From Tetramitus jugosus (Eukaryota > Heterolobosea > Eutetramitea > Acrasida > Vahlkampfiidae): 64,000 nt of DNA. Below the pieces are notes generated by a model, which did not search any database, was not told the origin of the DNA, and was given only the letters and a program-made list of their open reading frames with translations. The DNA is taken from NCBI GenBank assembly GCA_937625935.1, contig OW569359.1, positions 310,001-374,000 of the forward strand, in the 5' to 3' direction. The position numbers and the translations under genes are program-made. Shown piece after piece: positions 10,565 through 20,686 of this stretch. Positions within the stretch are counted from its first letter, which is position 1. The number at the start of each line of letters is the position of its first letter.

Positions 10565-10985
10565 GTCAGATCAACAACGAATGGATTCTTGAGAAAATCT
10601 AACTGATTCTTCCTACAGACTTCTTCATCCCGTTAAGCACCAATCCATCTGTTTCCTGCTCGATGGCATCTACCTCGATGCCCATCATTCCTTGAAGGTA
10701 TTCTTTGCTGGTTTTCTTGATAGGTCTTCGCGACTATTTGCCTTTCCTCAGTATCAAATTGTCAAACCAGATGTCGATATAACTCTCTCGTGCCACTCCT
10801 AGATCCACTTACTCGTCTCCTACTGTCATTGCAAGTAATCTTCGACTTTTAACTGCTCTGGGGCAGTCGATAAGACAATGAAGGACTTTCAGTTTCAATT
10901 TGACCCCAACACAATTTTTGGGCTTCTCAGATGTGTTGAAAAGGTAGTGTACAACTTCTTCTGTGTGTAATGTGCCACTTTATTG
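10565..10985 (-). pseudogene. LINE ORF2 C-terminal relic (subfamily B)
   Basis: Reading the minus strand from 10985 gives SGTLHTEEVVHYLFNTSEK, then KVLHCLIDCPRAV, DIWFDNL and RPIKKTSKEYLQGMMGIEVDAI. This lines up block by block with the C-terminal region of the LINE at 33251-35371 (SGTLHTAEVVQYLYNTGEE, VLHCLIRCPRAI, NVWFDEVRL, QPIKKSSRELLQGMMGIETDAI). At least two in-frame stop codons and several small indels show it is dead. It lies antisense to and upstream of tRNA-Gly. Confidence 0.8.
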
Positions 10986-11500
10986 ATTATCATTCTTTCA
11001 AGTAGTTTCTCTTAAGAACCTTCTGAGAATATAAGGAAGAGCGGCACTTCTACTTCCTTTCAGTCACGCTCGAAGAGCGTTACTGCTTTTTGTAGTCTTT
11101 TGATTGCTGGAACCATTCCAACTGACGATCTATCGCAAACGGGTTCTTGAGAAACTCGAATTGGTTCTTGTGCTCCATTGCGGCAGATTGTAACCACCAC
11201 TCTGGATAAATTGTAGCCTTTCGTTCCCGGAAGAACATTCTCTATAGTAATCTCGGCCTCTGGCGTGTTGCCCATGGAACTGTGGTCCTCCATTCTCTTG
11301 TGGATGATAGGGAGAGTGACATTTTGGTTTCCTCCTTCCATACTCAGGCAAACCTTAGAAAGGAGATCCATTTCTTGATTTTCTGAGAGCGGCTAACCGT
11401 TGCCGCAGACAGTGCAGATGTGCTAATCGCCACTAACGGACTCAGCAACGGTTTACGGGCTACCCGATAGGAACAAACCCGCCTAAGTTCGCTGAAAATA
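10986..11500 (-). mobile_element. Probable LINE-derived relic upstream of tRNA-Gly
   Basis: The stretch holds one open frame (11060-11371, minus, 103 aa) with no family I recognise. It also holds an imperfect 25-nt inverted repeat at 11061-11085, of the kind found in the 3' regions of the LINEs elsewhere in the window. Its minus-strand start near 11495 (GCGAAC) resembles the 5' end of the intact LINE at 54488 (CGCGAACACATG). Position and orientation match the other tRNA-linked elements, but the assignment is inferred. The flanking tract 11501-11524 is AT-rich and probably the tRNA-Gly upstream region. Confidence 0.4.
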
Positions 11501-11524
11501 TTAAAAATATTGTGTTGGATATGA

Positions 11525-11595
11525 GCATCTGTAGTGTAGGGGTATCATGCAGCGTTGCCATCGCTGCGACCCGGGTTCGAATCCCGGCAGATGCA
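11525..11595 (+). tRNA. tRNA-Gly (GCC)
   Basis: A 71-nt cloverleaf. The acceptor GCATCTG pairs with CAGATGC and the discriminator is A. The anticodon stem CAGCG/CGCTG encloses the loop TTGCCAT (anticodon GCC), and the T-arm is CCGGG-TTCGAAT-CCCGG. An A-box (TAGTGTAGGGG) and a B-box (GGTTCGAATCC) are present, and a T5 pol III terminator follows directly. There is no intron. The DNA polymerase I start codon lies only 45 bp downstream on the same strand. Confidence 0.95.
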
Positions 11596-11639
11596 TTTTT
11601 ACCTTTTTTGCGTTTCTGTTGCGCAAACACCAACAAAAC

Positions 11640-14600
11640 ATGATCAACACGAGATCTCTCTCAAGATGCCTGTCCTCATCAAGGTCTCCTCACTTGTTAA
11701 AGCAGCAGCAACCATCTCATCGCATCACCCTCAGCCATGACTTTTCAATCACTCCCAGTGCCTTGCTTCGAAATTATCATCACCATTATTTTTCACATAT
11801 TGTCTCCCCTGCTACTACTATAACACCCACTACTCATTCATCACTGATTCATTTTCAGTATCGATCCTATCATCAACAACCTCCTCGTCTTGCAAAACGA
11901 TCAGAGGATTCATCATCAACAGCATCATCATCATCATCTGCAGAAGAGATGACAATGAGTCATCATGATGATGACAACACTGCAGTGAAAAAAAAGCCTA
12001 CGAAACGCAGTAGCAGCGGCAGCACGAGTGGAGGAGATTCAACCACAACAACTACTACTACAAGTGCCAAAAAAGCAATTCAACAATTGTCGTCTCAAAT
12101 CGAGTCCATTGCCAAAGGCAGAAAAGTCAGTTTGTTGATTGATGGAACACCATTGATTGTCAAGGCGTATCACGGCACAAGCAAAACTCTTTTGTCGACC
12201 AATGGTATACCCATCAATGCAGTGTTCACCTACGTCAAGACACTGTTGGGCATTGTGCAGAATTATCATGAATGGTTTGATCATGTAGGTGTGTTTTTTG
12301 ATTCTGGTAGGCCATCCTTTCGTGCTACGATTGATGAAAACTACAAGGGAAATCGTAGTGAGTCCGATTCGAATCTCAAGGTGCAATTTCCAATTGCAAA
12401 GAGAGCAACTGAGCTCATGGGACTGCCAGTGATTGAGAAGAGTGGATTTGAGAGTGATGATTTAATTGCAACGTTTGCAACAAGGGCAAAGGAAGAAGGA
12501 CATCTCGTGGTCATTCTGGGATCAGACAAGGATTTGATACAGCTCGTGAGTCAAGATCAAGTCATTGTTTTGAATCCAACAACAAACACAATTGTTCAGA
12601 GTGATGATGTCTCTCTAAAGTATGGCGTTCCACCGGAAAAGTTTACTTTTTATCAGGCACTTGTCGGTGATGCTGTTGACAATGTGAAGGGAGTGCCTAG
12701 TATTGGACCACTAACGGCACCAAAACTTGTCTCTCAATTCAATGACATTGAAGATATGATCCACCGAATTGCAGATACGCCATCTGTTTCGGCACGTTTG
12801 AGAAATTTGGTATTGAACCATCAAGAGAACGCGAGAATGGCTCACTTGTTAGTTACCCTTGATAGAAATGTGGAAACGGAGCAGACATTGAACGATTTAG
12901 ACGCTAGTCGTTTGAATTTGGAAAACTTGGCCAGCAATGAAGAATTTTTAGCATTTTTGAGGAATTACGAGTTCAAATCGATCATTAATCAGTTGACAAA
13001 TGTTGGAAAGAAAGGTAGCAGCGCTGCCGATACAAAAATTAACAAGTCATTATCTGTTGATGAATATGAATTGATTGACTGTGATGAGAAATTGGATCAG
13101 TGGATAAATACTATCAAACAAAAGAAGGTAGTCAGTTTTAAGACGCAATTATCAGTACACAAAATGCACGAGAATAACTTGATTGGTGTATCATTCGCGG
13201 TCGACCCAAAACACGCTTGCTATATTCCGCTGCAAGTAGGGGAAGATATTGATTTTCTAACATCAAAAAACACTCTGGCATCGAACCAATGGTTTCAACG
13301 AATTGCGAGAGAAGTGTTTGAAGATGCAAGTATTCAAAAGGTTGGACATAACGTCAAGGAAAATATTAAGAATCTGCATCCATATGGGGTCAAAATTAAC
13401 AACTTTGACGATATCATGGTTATGTCGTATGTGTTAAACTGTGGAAAACATAACCATGATTTCGACACTCTAATTCAACACAAACTGGGCGAAGACCCAA
13501 AAGAAACATTAATACCTGAGAAAGAAGTGTTAGGTATCGGAAAAAAGAAAGTGTCTTTCGCTATGGCACCTATATCCTATGTCACACATTTTGTTGGACA
13601 ACAAGCAGATTATACATGCAGAATATATGACAAGTTACAACCAGAGCTCTCAGGTAATAAGAAGTTGACAATTTTCTATAACGAGATTGAGAAGCCGTTG
13701 GTTTCCACCTTAGCCGCCATTGAATTAAAGGGTGTATGTGTGGATCAACCAGGATTAGAGAGAATGCAGAATGAATATGCTGAGAAAATTTTTGAAACGG
13801 CCAATCTTATTCGTAAAGAAGCTGGATATCCAGAGATTTCGAAAGAAGAACTTCATATTCCCTCCGAGGATGAAGATCCTGATGCAAAACCTTCCAAGAG
13901 TGAAACTAGCGAGGAATTTAATGTTAACTCGAACAGACAATTAGGTGATGTGATTTTCAATAAGTTAGGATCTGGCAAGGAGTACGCAAAGCGATCTCAA
14001 AAGTCAAACGATTATGTTTTGAACTCTGAAACACTTCAACTCTTATCATCAAAAGGCATCGCAATCGCTGATTTCATTCTGCAGTACAGAGCCATGACCA
14101 AACTTTACAGCACCTATATATTTGGTTTGCAGCAACACATCAACCCTTATACGAACCGAATTCACACGACATTCCAAAATGCACTCACGGTTACTGGTCG
14201 ATTAAGTTCTGTATCTCCCAATCTCCAAAATATACCAATCAGAACAGCAGAAGGAAAAATGATTCGTCGTTCCTTTATTGCTCCTGAGGGTCATGTTATC
14301 ATGAAAGTGGATTACTCCCAGGTTGAGTTAAGAATTTTAGCCCATATCGCTCGAATTGATGTACTTAGAGATGCTTTTAAAAATGGCAAGGATGTGCATG
14401 CAATTACTGCCAGTCAAGTTTTTAAGGTTCCTGTCCAAGGAATGGACAAGAGTCTCAGAAACAAAGCCAAAGCTATTAACTTTGGTATTATTTATGGAAT
14501 GAGTGAGTATGGATTAGCGAAGCGAATTGACGTAGAAGTTGCAGAAGCCAAAAGATTTATCAACTCCTATTTCCAACAATATCCAGGAATTCAAAAGTAC

Positions 14601-14999
14601 ATGGAGAACACCAAATCGTTCTGCCGTGAACATGGCTATGTCAATACTCTGTTTGGTCGAAAGTGTTGGATTCCAGACATTAATAGCGAGAATGGAAGCA
14701 AGAGAGGTTTTGCAGAAAGAACATGCATCAACACGCCCATTCAAGGTACTTCAGCTGACATCACAAAGATTGCCATGAATCGTCTCTACGCAAAGTTCAC
14801 TGAACTTCAGTTGAAAACCAAAATGATCATTCAAGTGCACGATGAAATTGTGTTCGAAGTTCCGCTCGATGAAGTAGAAATTGTGAAACCAATTATCCGA
14901 GAACTCATGGAAGGAGCCGCCAATGAAGTCAACTTTAGTGTTCCCTTAACTGTGGATATTGACGTGTCACAAAGGTGGTTAAACGATCAAGGAGAATAA
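11640..14999 (+). CDS. Family A DNA polymerase I-like, probably mitochondrial
   Basis: The ATG at 11640 gives 1119 aa; an open frame upstream runs through tRNA-Gly and is ignored. Residues 1-35 are rich in Arg/Ser and free of acidic residues, like a mitochondrial presequence; a low-complexity Ser/Thr/His linker follows. A complete 5'-3' exonuclease domain (about 155-430) keeps its acidic motifs: LIDGTPLIVKAYH, FDSGRP, GFESDDLIAT, LGSDKDL and GDAVDNVKGVPSIGP. The middle proofreading domain has lost its metal ligands: FKTQ stands where E. coli has FDTE, near residue 500. The polymerase domain is intact: motif A DYSQVELRI (about 891), the O-helix KAKAINFGIIYGMS and motif C QVHDEIVFEV (about 1068). 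Likely roles are organellar replication, gap filling and primer removal. Confidence 0.9.
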   Translation: MINTRSLSRCLSSSRSPHLLKQQQPSHRITLSHDFSITPSALLRNYHHHYFSHIVSPATTITPTTHSSLIHFQYRSYHQQPPRLAKRSEDSSSTASSSSSAEEMTMSHHDDDNTAVKKKPTKRSSSGSTSGGDSTTTTTTTSAKKAIQQLSSQIESIAKGRKVSLLIDGTPLIVKAYHGTSKTLLSTNGIPINAVFTYVKTLLGIVQNYHEWFDHVGVFFDSGRPSFRATIDENYKGNRSESDSNLKVQFPIAKRATELMGLPVIEKSGFESDDLIATFATRAKEEGHLVVILGSDKDLIQLVSQDQVIVLNPTTNTIVQSDDVSLKYGVPPEKFTFYQALVGDAVDNVKGVPSIGPLTAPKLVSQFNDIEDMIHRIADTPSVSARLRNLVLNHQENARMAHLLVTLDRNVETEQTLNDLDASRLNLENLASNEEFLAFLRNYEFKSIINQLTNVGKKGSSAADTKINKSLSVDEYELIDCDEKLDQWINTIKQKKVVSFKTQLSVHKMHENNLIGVSFAVDPKHACYIPLQVGEDIDFLTSKNTLASNQWFQRIAREVFEDASIQKVGHNVKENIKNLHPYGVKINNFDDIMVMSYVLNCGKHNHDFDTLIQHKLGEDPKETLIPEKEVLGIGKKKVSFAMAPISYVTHFVGQQADYTCRIYDKLQPELSGNKKLTIFYNEIEKPLVSTLAAIELKGVCVDQPGLERMQNEYAEKIFETANLIRKEAGYPEISKEELHIPSEDEDPDAKPSKSETSEEFNVNSNRQLGDVIFNKLGSGKEYAKRSQKSNDYVLNSETLQLLSSKGIAIADFILQYRAMTKLYSTYIFGLQQHINPYTNRIHTTFQNALTVTGRLSSVSPNLQNIPIRTAEGKMIRRSFIAPEGHVIMKVDYSQVELRILAHIARIDVLRDAFKNGKDVHAITASQVFKVPVQGMDKSLRNKAKAINFGIIYGMSEYGLAKRIDVEVAEAKRFINSYFQQYPGIQKYMENTKSFCREHGYVNTLFGRKCWIPDINSENGSKRGFAERTCINTPIQGTSADITKIAMNRLYAKFTELQLKTKMIIQVHDEIVFEVPLDEVEIVKPIIRELMEGAANEVNFSVPLTVDIDVSQRWLNDQGE

Positions 15000-15194
15000 A
15001 GAAACATTTATACCTGCGGGATGTTACTGCGTAATCAAGAACATGCGCAGAAACCCCTTGCGCACAAAATCTTCCTATTTCATGACCGGGTCAAGAATCT
15101 CCAGTTCCTTCATCAGGCAATAACAAAGAAAAACAACGGAAGTGGAACAAACAACAGACACAACAACATTGAGCTATTTATTGATAAAATCAGC

Positions 15195-15821
15195 ATGTCA
15201 TCCATTATTGCCCAACAACTCGGTAAACCCCAAGGCTTTCTATCAAGGATCGCAGCATGGTTCTTCACAATCAACAACGACTCCAACACCAAATGGGTCA
15301 TTCAACAATTGGATGTCCAACCAGGATCTAAAGTGTTGGTCATTGGCTTTGGCACAGGAACAGACATCTCTGAATTTGTTGAAAGAGTTGGATCTACCGG
15401 CTTGGTCTACGGTGTTGAAGTTTCAGAAGACATGCTGCATGTAGCATCAGACAAGAACAGAGAAGCAATCGATCAAGGAATTGTAAAACTTTCGATTGCA
15501 GACGCACAAAAACTTGCAGCAGAAGACTACCCAAAATTCGACTACATTTTCCATGCCAATGTCATCTATTTCTGGGATGAACCCGTGGAGGTATTCAAGA
15601 GCCTCAGTCACTTGCTCAACGATCAAGGAAAGATTGTTTCGTGTGTCATTGGTGAGACCCTGATGACAAAAGTGGCCACAAAGCATTTCAAGAGGCAAGC
15701 TCTGGATGATGCCAATCAGATTGAGCAGTACGGCATACAGGCCAATCTCAATCACACTAACACTGACACCAACTCGCACATATCCTATGTCATTCACACT
15801 CAACCATCCAATAAACAATAA
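15195..15821 (+). CDS. Class I SAM-dependent methyltransferase
   Basis: Starting at the ATG at 15195 gives 208 aa. Motif I reads VLVIGFGTGTDI (glycine-rich SAM loop), followed by the acidic strand-2 end YGVEVSEDML, then ADAQKL and FDYIFHANVIYFWDEP around motif IV. This order is that of UbiE/COQ5-like Methyltransf_11 enzymes. No substrate-specific feature is visible. An upstream in-frame ATG at 15021 would add 58 low-complexity residues that lack family similarity. It sits 195 bp after the polymerase gene and about 130 bp before Mus81, all on the same strand. The C-terminus is rich in Asn/Thr/His. Confidence 0.75.
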   Translation: MSSIIAQQLGKPQGFLSRIAAWFFTINNDSNTKWVIQQLDVQPGSKVLVIGFGTGTDISEFVERVGSTGLVYGVEVSEDMLHVASDKNREAIDQGIVKLSIADAQKLAAEDYPKFDYIFHANVIYFWDEPVEVFKSLSHLLNDQGKIVSCVIGETLMTKVATKHFKRQALDDANQIEQYGIQANLNHTNTDTNSHISYVIHTQPSNKQ

Positions 15822-15949
15822 AATTGTAAAATCTGATTACTCCTTCTTTGTTTCGCTTCCAGCAAATTCTGGAAGAATCACCACAATCTCAAGTTGTTCC
15901 AACCAAAAATCAACAACGAGAAGCATTTTTGTTAGTGTGGCATTATGTA

Positions 15950-18739
15950 ATGGCTCGCGGATCCAGCAGAAAGAGGACCAACAACAACAATAGAAGCAAT
16001 AGCTCCAGTAGCAGCAATCACTCCCAAGCTGATGCCATAACAAACAGCATCAATCCAACCATCCTTCAATGCCTTCAAGAGTTTGAACAAGAAGCTCAAC
16101 AGAGAAATCAAGACAAGTATCTGTTTACGATACGTAAGGCCATTCGTTCCGTCCAAAAGTATCCTCTTCCTCTTCTGAATGGTCAACAGTGTCGCATGCT
16201 CGAAGGCATTGGACCTGTTCTCGCTCAAAAAATTGATTTCTGGTTGAAGAAGAAGGGATTGTGGCAAGAGGAGCCACAAGAAAAAGAGCAACAAGAAGAA
16301 GAGGAAGCATATAATGGAGACGGTGCTGATGACTATCATCATGGTGGTTCAAGTCAAGCAACAAATGCATCCTCACAACAACAGAGCCAACGAGCAGAAG
16401 AGTCTCAATCTTCGCAACAGCAGCACACCATGTCACAGCAACAAGCAAGTGCTTCTCGTGCGTCCAGCAGGCAACAATCCAGTACTGCGTTGGTTCCACC
16501 GCCAAAGAAAGCAAAGAGCAATAGAAAATATATTCCCAAGTTCAAGTCTGCACCATGGGCAATGCTCATTGCGCTATATAGACACTACAAGAAGGATAAG
16601 AAGAGTAAGCAGAAGAGTCCTGCTGGACTGACAAAATCGGAACTGATTGCTCAGTGTAGTCACATGTCAGACACTCCCATGGTGGCTGCGTCGTCCGGTA
16701 AACGCAAGACTTATAGCTATTGTGGATGGAACTCGATGAAATCGACACTCATGGAAAAGAAACTTGTGTCAAAGGGTAGAGGAAGATCTCATCGGTTTGC
16801 ACTAACTCCCGATGGATTAAAACTAGCCAGAAAATTACATATTGGTGCTCTTGAGCTGTTTGATAAGCGCAGGGATGACGATGATGAATGGAGTGATGCA
16901 ACTGATGTGGAGGATAGTGAATCGAGTGAAGAAGAGAACGAAAGTGAGGAAGAAACAGAAAGTCGACAGCTATCTCCACAGAAACGTGTGAGTCGCTGTG
17001 TAGCTCGTTCACCATTGCCTTCGTTGAGCACAGCGAATACTGCATCGAGTAGTACTGATATTTTGGAGATTAATAGTGATGATAGCGAAGACGATCAAGA
17101 CATGATGGATACAAATCTACTATCACATATCGCTTCACAGCCACGTGATACGAACCAACGCGCATCATCTATCGTTCGTCAATCCTCTTCTTCTCAAGTA
17201 ATCAGTCCCAAATCTCCTACTACCAATCGTGATAAGGTTTCCCCTCAAGAAAAACTGCGGATGAGCTATTTGAATGCCTCTCACAAACCAGTTCCTTTCA
17301 AGGATCAAGCACAAGTGCATATTAGTAGTGAGCTTGGCCTTGTGTTTCTATGCCAGATTGTTGTTCCATCACACAATACAATTGACGAGTCAAAATTGGA
17401 AGAAAATCTAATCTCACTGAACAATAAGACTTCTTCTGCATTTATTGATATAGATCTGATGAAACGATTCCGAGAGCAAGATCAAAAGGAAGGATATGAG
17501 ATATTACTATGGTTGAGTGATGATGCCTGTGGAGAGTCTAGCGCTGATTTAGCGGAGCGGTTTTTCACTAATAAGCAGTCCCTCAAACTGTTCACTTCAT
17601 CTCATAGTATCACTACCCAGAACTCTCAAAGTGCTCACACTCTTCCATCATCACAACCAATACAAACAACATCAACTGCCCCTGTTTTCTTGTCTCAGAA
17701 AACAACATCAACCGAAACTAACAAGAAAAGAAAACGAAAACATGATGAATCAATTAATCTGGAGCTGACACAAATGGAGGATGTTTTCGATTTCCAGACC
17801 TATACTCAACCTAGTCAACAACCCTCGCATGGCGAGCCATCGTCTCAGCGGAGAAGGCTATCAAACTTCTCGGAAAACTATCAACTTATTTTAGTGGTCG
17901 ATCAAAGAGAGCGACATAATAATGATAGATCTTATATTGTACAACAATTAGAGAAGACTGGTATTAACGTAGAGTCTAGTCAACTTGGAGTTGGTGATTT
18001 CCTATGGATAGCCAGGTCAAAGGACCAGAAAGAAGAACACGTTCTAAACTTTATTATCGAGAGAAAGGCAGTAGATGATCTTGCGGCCAGTATTGTTGAT
18101 GGCCGGTACAAAGAGCAAAGATTCAGATTGCGACAGATTTCAGAAGACCAACAAGCCGGACATGACCTCACACCCGCTTCAGCATCTTGCTTAAATGTAA
18201 TTTATCTCATTGAGGGTGAATACAGTCGTCAAAAGCGACTTCCTGTCAAAAATATTCAGAATGCCCTGGTCAGACTTCAAGTATCAGATCAATTCCAGGT
18301 TAAACAAACCCTTAGTATTGCTCAATCTATAGAATATCTAGCGAATATGACAAAAGTTATGGAAAAACTATTGCAAGACAAAGGATTAGATTACTGTCGT
18401 TTAGTTTTGGAGGATGATGGTGAGATATTTGAACCTAACTTAAGACAATTTAATTGTTATGCAACCAAATCGGGTTCTGATCAAAGAAATTTATCACCAT
18501 CACATCTGTTCGCTAGACAACTTTGTTGTATCCATGGTTGTTCGCCTCAGATCGCCAAAGCAATCATCGAGAGATTCGCAAGTAATGCCAGGGATTTTAT
18601 AGAAAAGGTGAGTTCGAAAGAAGGAATTGAACAACTGAGCAATGTCAAGATACCCTGTGGCCGGTTTCAGGGAGTTAGTGTCCGCAAAATTGGTCCTGCC
18701 CTCAGCAAGTCACTAGCTTCTTACTACACCTCTTCGTAA
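15950..18739 (+). CDS. MUS81: Mus81-like structure-specific endonuclease
   Basis: The ATG at 15950 gives 929 aa. An N-terminal HhH domain (about 30-110: IRKAIRSVQKYPLPLLNGQQ, LEGIGPVLAQKI) precedes a Gln-rich spacer. A winged-helix-like segment follows (about 195-310: APWAMLIALYRHY, YSYCGWNSMKSTLMEKKLV). After an acidic/Ser linker, an ERCC4 nuclease domain starts near residue 645 (LVVDQRERHNN, GVGDFLW) with the catalytic IIERKAVDDL at about 703-712 and a C-terminal HhH. The GDxnERKx3D signature is intact. Mus81 pairs with an Eme1-type partner to cut replication-fork, flap and Holliday-junction intermediates in the nucleus. It is longer than animal Mus81 (about 550 aa) because of low-complexity inserts. 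Confidence 0.9.
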   Translation: MARGSSRKRTNNNNRSNSSSSSNHSQADAITNSINPTILQCLQEFEQEAQQRNQDKYLFTIRKAIRSVQKYPLPLLNGQQCRMLEGIGPVLAQKIDFWLKKKGLWQEEPQEKEQQEEEEAYNGDGADDYHHGGSSQATNASSQQQSQRAEESQSSQQQHTMSQQQASASRASSRQQSSTALVPPPKKAKSNRKYIPKFKSAPWAMLIALYRHYKKDKKSKQKSPAGLTKSELIAQCSHMSDTPMVAASSGKRKTYSYCGWNSMKSTLMEKKLVSKGRGRSHRFALTPDGLKLARKLHIGALELFDKRRDDDDEWSDATDVEDSESSEEENESEEETESRQLSPQKRVSRCVARSPLPSLSTANTASSSTDILEINSDDSEDDQDMMDTNLLSHIASQPRDTNQRASSIVRQSSSSQVISPKSPTTNRDKVSPQEKLRMSYLNASHKPVPFKDQAQVHISSELGLVFLCQIVVPSHNTIDESKLEENLISLNNKTSSAFIDIDLMKRFREQDQKEGYEILLWLSDDACGESSADLAERFFTNKQSLKLFTSSHSITTQNSQSAHTLPSSQPIQTTSTAPVFLSQKTTSTETNKKRKRKHDESINLELTQMEDVFDFQTYTQPSQQPSHGEPSSQRRRLSNFSENYQLILVVDQRERHNNDRSYIVQQLEKTGINVESSQLGVGDFLWIARSKDQKEEHVLNFIIERKAVDDLAASIVDGRYKEQRFRLRQISEDQQAGHDLTPASASCLNVIYLIEGEYSRQKRLPVKNIQNALVRLQVSDQFQVKQTLSIAQSIEYLANMTKVMEKLLQDKGLDYCRLVLEDDGEIFEPNLRQFNCYATKSGSDQRNLSPSHLFARQLCCIHGCSPQIAKAIIERFASNARDFIEKVSSKEGIEQLSNVKIPCGRFQGVSVRKIGPALSKSLASYYTSS

Positions 18740-18809
18740 ATCGATTGCGGCAACTAAAGGTAACAAAACAAACTCTTTCTTTTTTATATGTACATTTTAT
18801 CTTTGAGAA

Positions 18810-20238
18810 TTATTCCAAGCAAACAATGGATACATCTGAGAAGGGAATATCGTTCTCCCTGGCAATGAGTTGTTCAAAGTTCCTTCTTTGATAGATTCCC
18901 AATGCACCTCCGTTGCTGTACCCATCGAAGCACTCGCTATTGCAGAGCAGAATATAGTCACTTGTGGCATCCAATTGTTTCACATCTTTCTTCCTGACAA
19001 TGGTTAACTCTTTTGGTGTGTAGACATTCATCTTGCTCTCGAATCCCAATCGTCCCTGCTCTCCTTTACCCCAAGTGAACACTCGACCGTCGTGAGTCAG
19101 TGCGGCCATATGATTCGATCCACAACAAATCTTGTTGACTTCGGTCAATGATGCGACTCTGGTTGGTTCCTTGACATAGTTTCGAGCATTGTTACCTAAT
19201 TGACCATAGGAATCATCTCCAAACGTGTACAACTCATCCGTGCTTGTGATTAAACCGGTAAAGAAATCACCACCCGATATGTATCGCACACGAGTGTTAA
19301 TGGTGAGCTTCACGGGAACCATTTGATCCTCTCCCCGGTACTTTCCCATAATGTACACAGTTCCAGAGCTATCCAACACCAACGAGTTATTGCATGCACA
19401 AGACACTTGCTCCACTCTCAAATAGTTTCTTCTGGCGGTTTCTCCGTTGAACAAGTGTTCAAAGAATTCTACTCTGGAAGGGTGGATCTGCGTTTCGAGG
19501 TTTGCATGTCCCAATCGACCATATTTTCCACTTCCAAACGTGTACACATGATAACTGCTGGCTGCTATACTGTGGCACGTACCAGTGGCAACAAACTTTA
19601 TCTCCGAGTCCATTTCAGCTAAAGATTTGATCACGGTGGGAACTTTGACGGGATTGGTGACATCTTCGTGTCCACATTGACCATAATCATTTTGTCCAAA
19701 GCTAATGACCTTTCCAGTATTCGTCACAAGAAGATTATGCCATCCTTTTAATAGAACAATACATGTGTTGCGAATCGCGTCGTGGTTGGTTAGTGATTAG
19801 GCACAACTTTGTCAACCGACAAAAAAATTGATATTAATAATAAAAAGACAAACCCTTGGTCGCAATCTCAACAATTCTTTCTGAGCCTTCACAAATCTTG
19901 TGTGTAATGTTGACAACTTGATCCATTGCGGCATCAAAGTTTCCAATTCCGTATCCCTTTCCCATAATATACAATTGATAATCTTCAGAGAGAATGAGCT
20001 GATGAGAAGCTCCAGCTTTAATCTTCCTTATCCTAAGGTTGTTGAAGAAGGGCTTGTACCTCTCAAAATGATGCCTGCTACCACCAAAGAAAAACAGTTC
20101 GTGCTTGTATTGTTTTTCATCAGCGGTCGGTGAAGTGGACTCTATGGCTTGATCCGCATCGGTCTGAGAATTGGAGGCAGCATTCGGCGCCGGTTGTGAT
20201 GACGCTGTCGTGATCACATGTAAATTTCGATTGTTCAT
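18810..20238 (-). CDS. RCC1-repeat protein, two exons, with a vestigial BTB start
   Basis: Exon 1 is 19854-20238 and exon 2 is 18810-19744, for a 439-aa product. Splicing rebuilds the RCC1 blade EIATKGWHNLLVTNTGKV, which neither exon holds alone. Six or so RCC1 blades follow (SFGQNDYGQCGHE, TFGSGKYGRLGH, TFGDDSYGQLGNN, TWGKGEQGRLGFE). The product ends with NDIPFSDVSIVCLE; the FSDVSIVC string looks like the first strand of a BTB domain, but a stop follows at once. So it may be a truncated RCC1-BTB protein. RCC1 propellers serve as exchange factors or protein-binding scaffolds; the partner here is unknown. It converges on Mus81 with a 70-bp gap. Confidence 0.75.
19745..19853 (-). other. Intron in RCC1-repeat gene
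   Basis: The 109-bp intron starts GTTTGT and ends TTAAAAG on the minus strand, with a CACTAAC branch-point-like motif upstream of the acceptor. It splits a Gly codon (G/GA). Joining it restores ATKGWHN, the usual RCC1 blade order. Confidence 0.7.
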
Positions 20239-20686
20239 TTGGTTTTTGCTTATTGCTGTTGAAAATAGAGGTTAAGTGTTTGCGCAAACCTTGTTCAGAG
20301 TTAGGATAGATACTAAGTGTTTGTTATTCGTTGTCTGAGAGTACTCAACGTAGCTGATCCGAGTATTTTAAGTCAGAGGTGAGTTATGTTGATTATTTTC
20401 TTTTGGAATTTTAGCAAGTGATTAGAATTGTATAGTTTATAGTTCTGGCAAGCCGGCCAACCAAAACAAAAAAAAGAATTCCGCTCAAGTAAAAAAAGAA
20501 TTATTTTCTCCAAAATTATGGCATCAGATCCAATCTCTCGCTTGCCTGGCATCCAAGGAGGATTGTAGGGAGAGGATGCCGTTTGAATCGCAAGATTAAA
20601 GGGGTGAATGGGCAGTGAGAGATGAGCTTTTTATGTAAAATTGTGCTTTGACAAACGTACAATGGATGTCAACGGTCCAAATGTGT
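20239..20686 (-). other. Intergenic region, no gene seen
   Basis: This 448-bp gap lies between the 5' end of the RCC1 gene and the 3' end of the HAT-repeat gene. I see no tRNA, long open frame or clear repeat. A 15-codon frame at 20519-20566 is too short to support. It should hold the RCC1 promoter and the HAT-gene 3' UTR. Confidence 0.5.

Noticed and set aside
11547-11639. N-terminal extension of the DNA polymerase through the tRNA
   Set aside because: These codons are the tRNA-Gly gene read as protein. The ATG at 11640 is followed by a presequence-like stretch.
20519-20566. Short frame starting MASDPISRLPGIQ
   Set aside because: Fifteen codons, no splice partner on that strand before the next convergent gene, and no support beyond a loose likeness to dynamitin N-termini.
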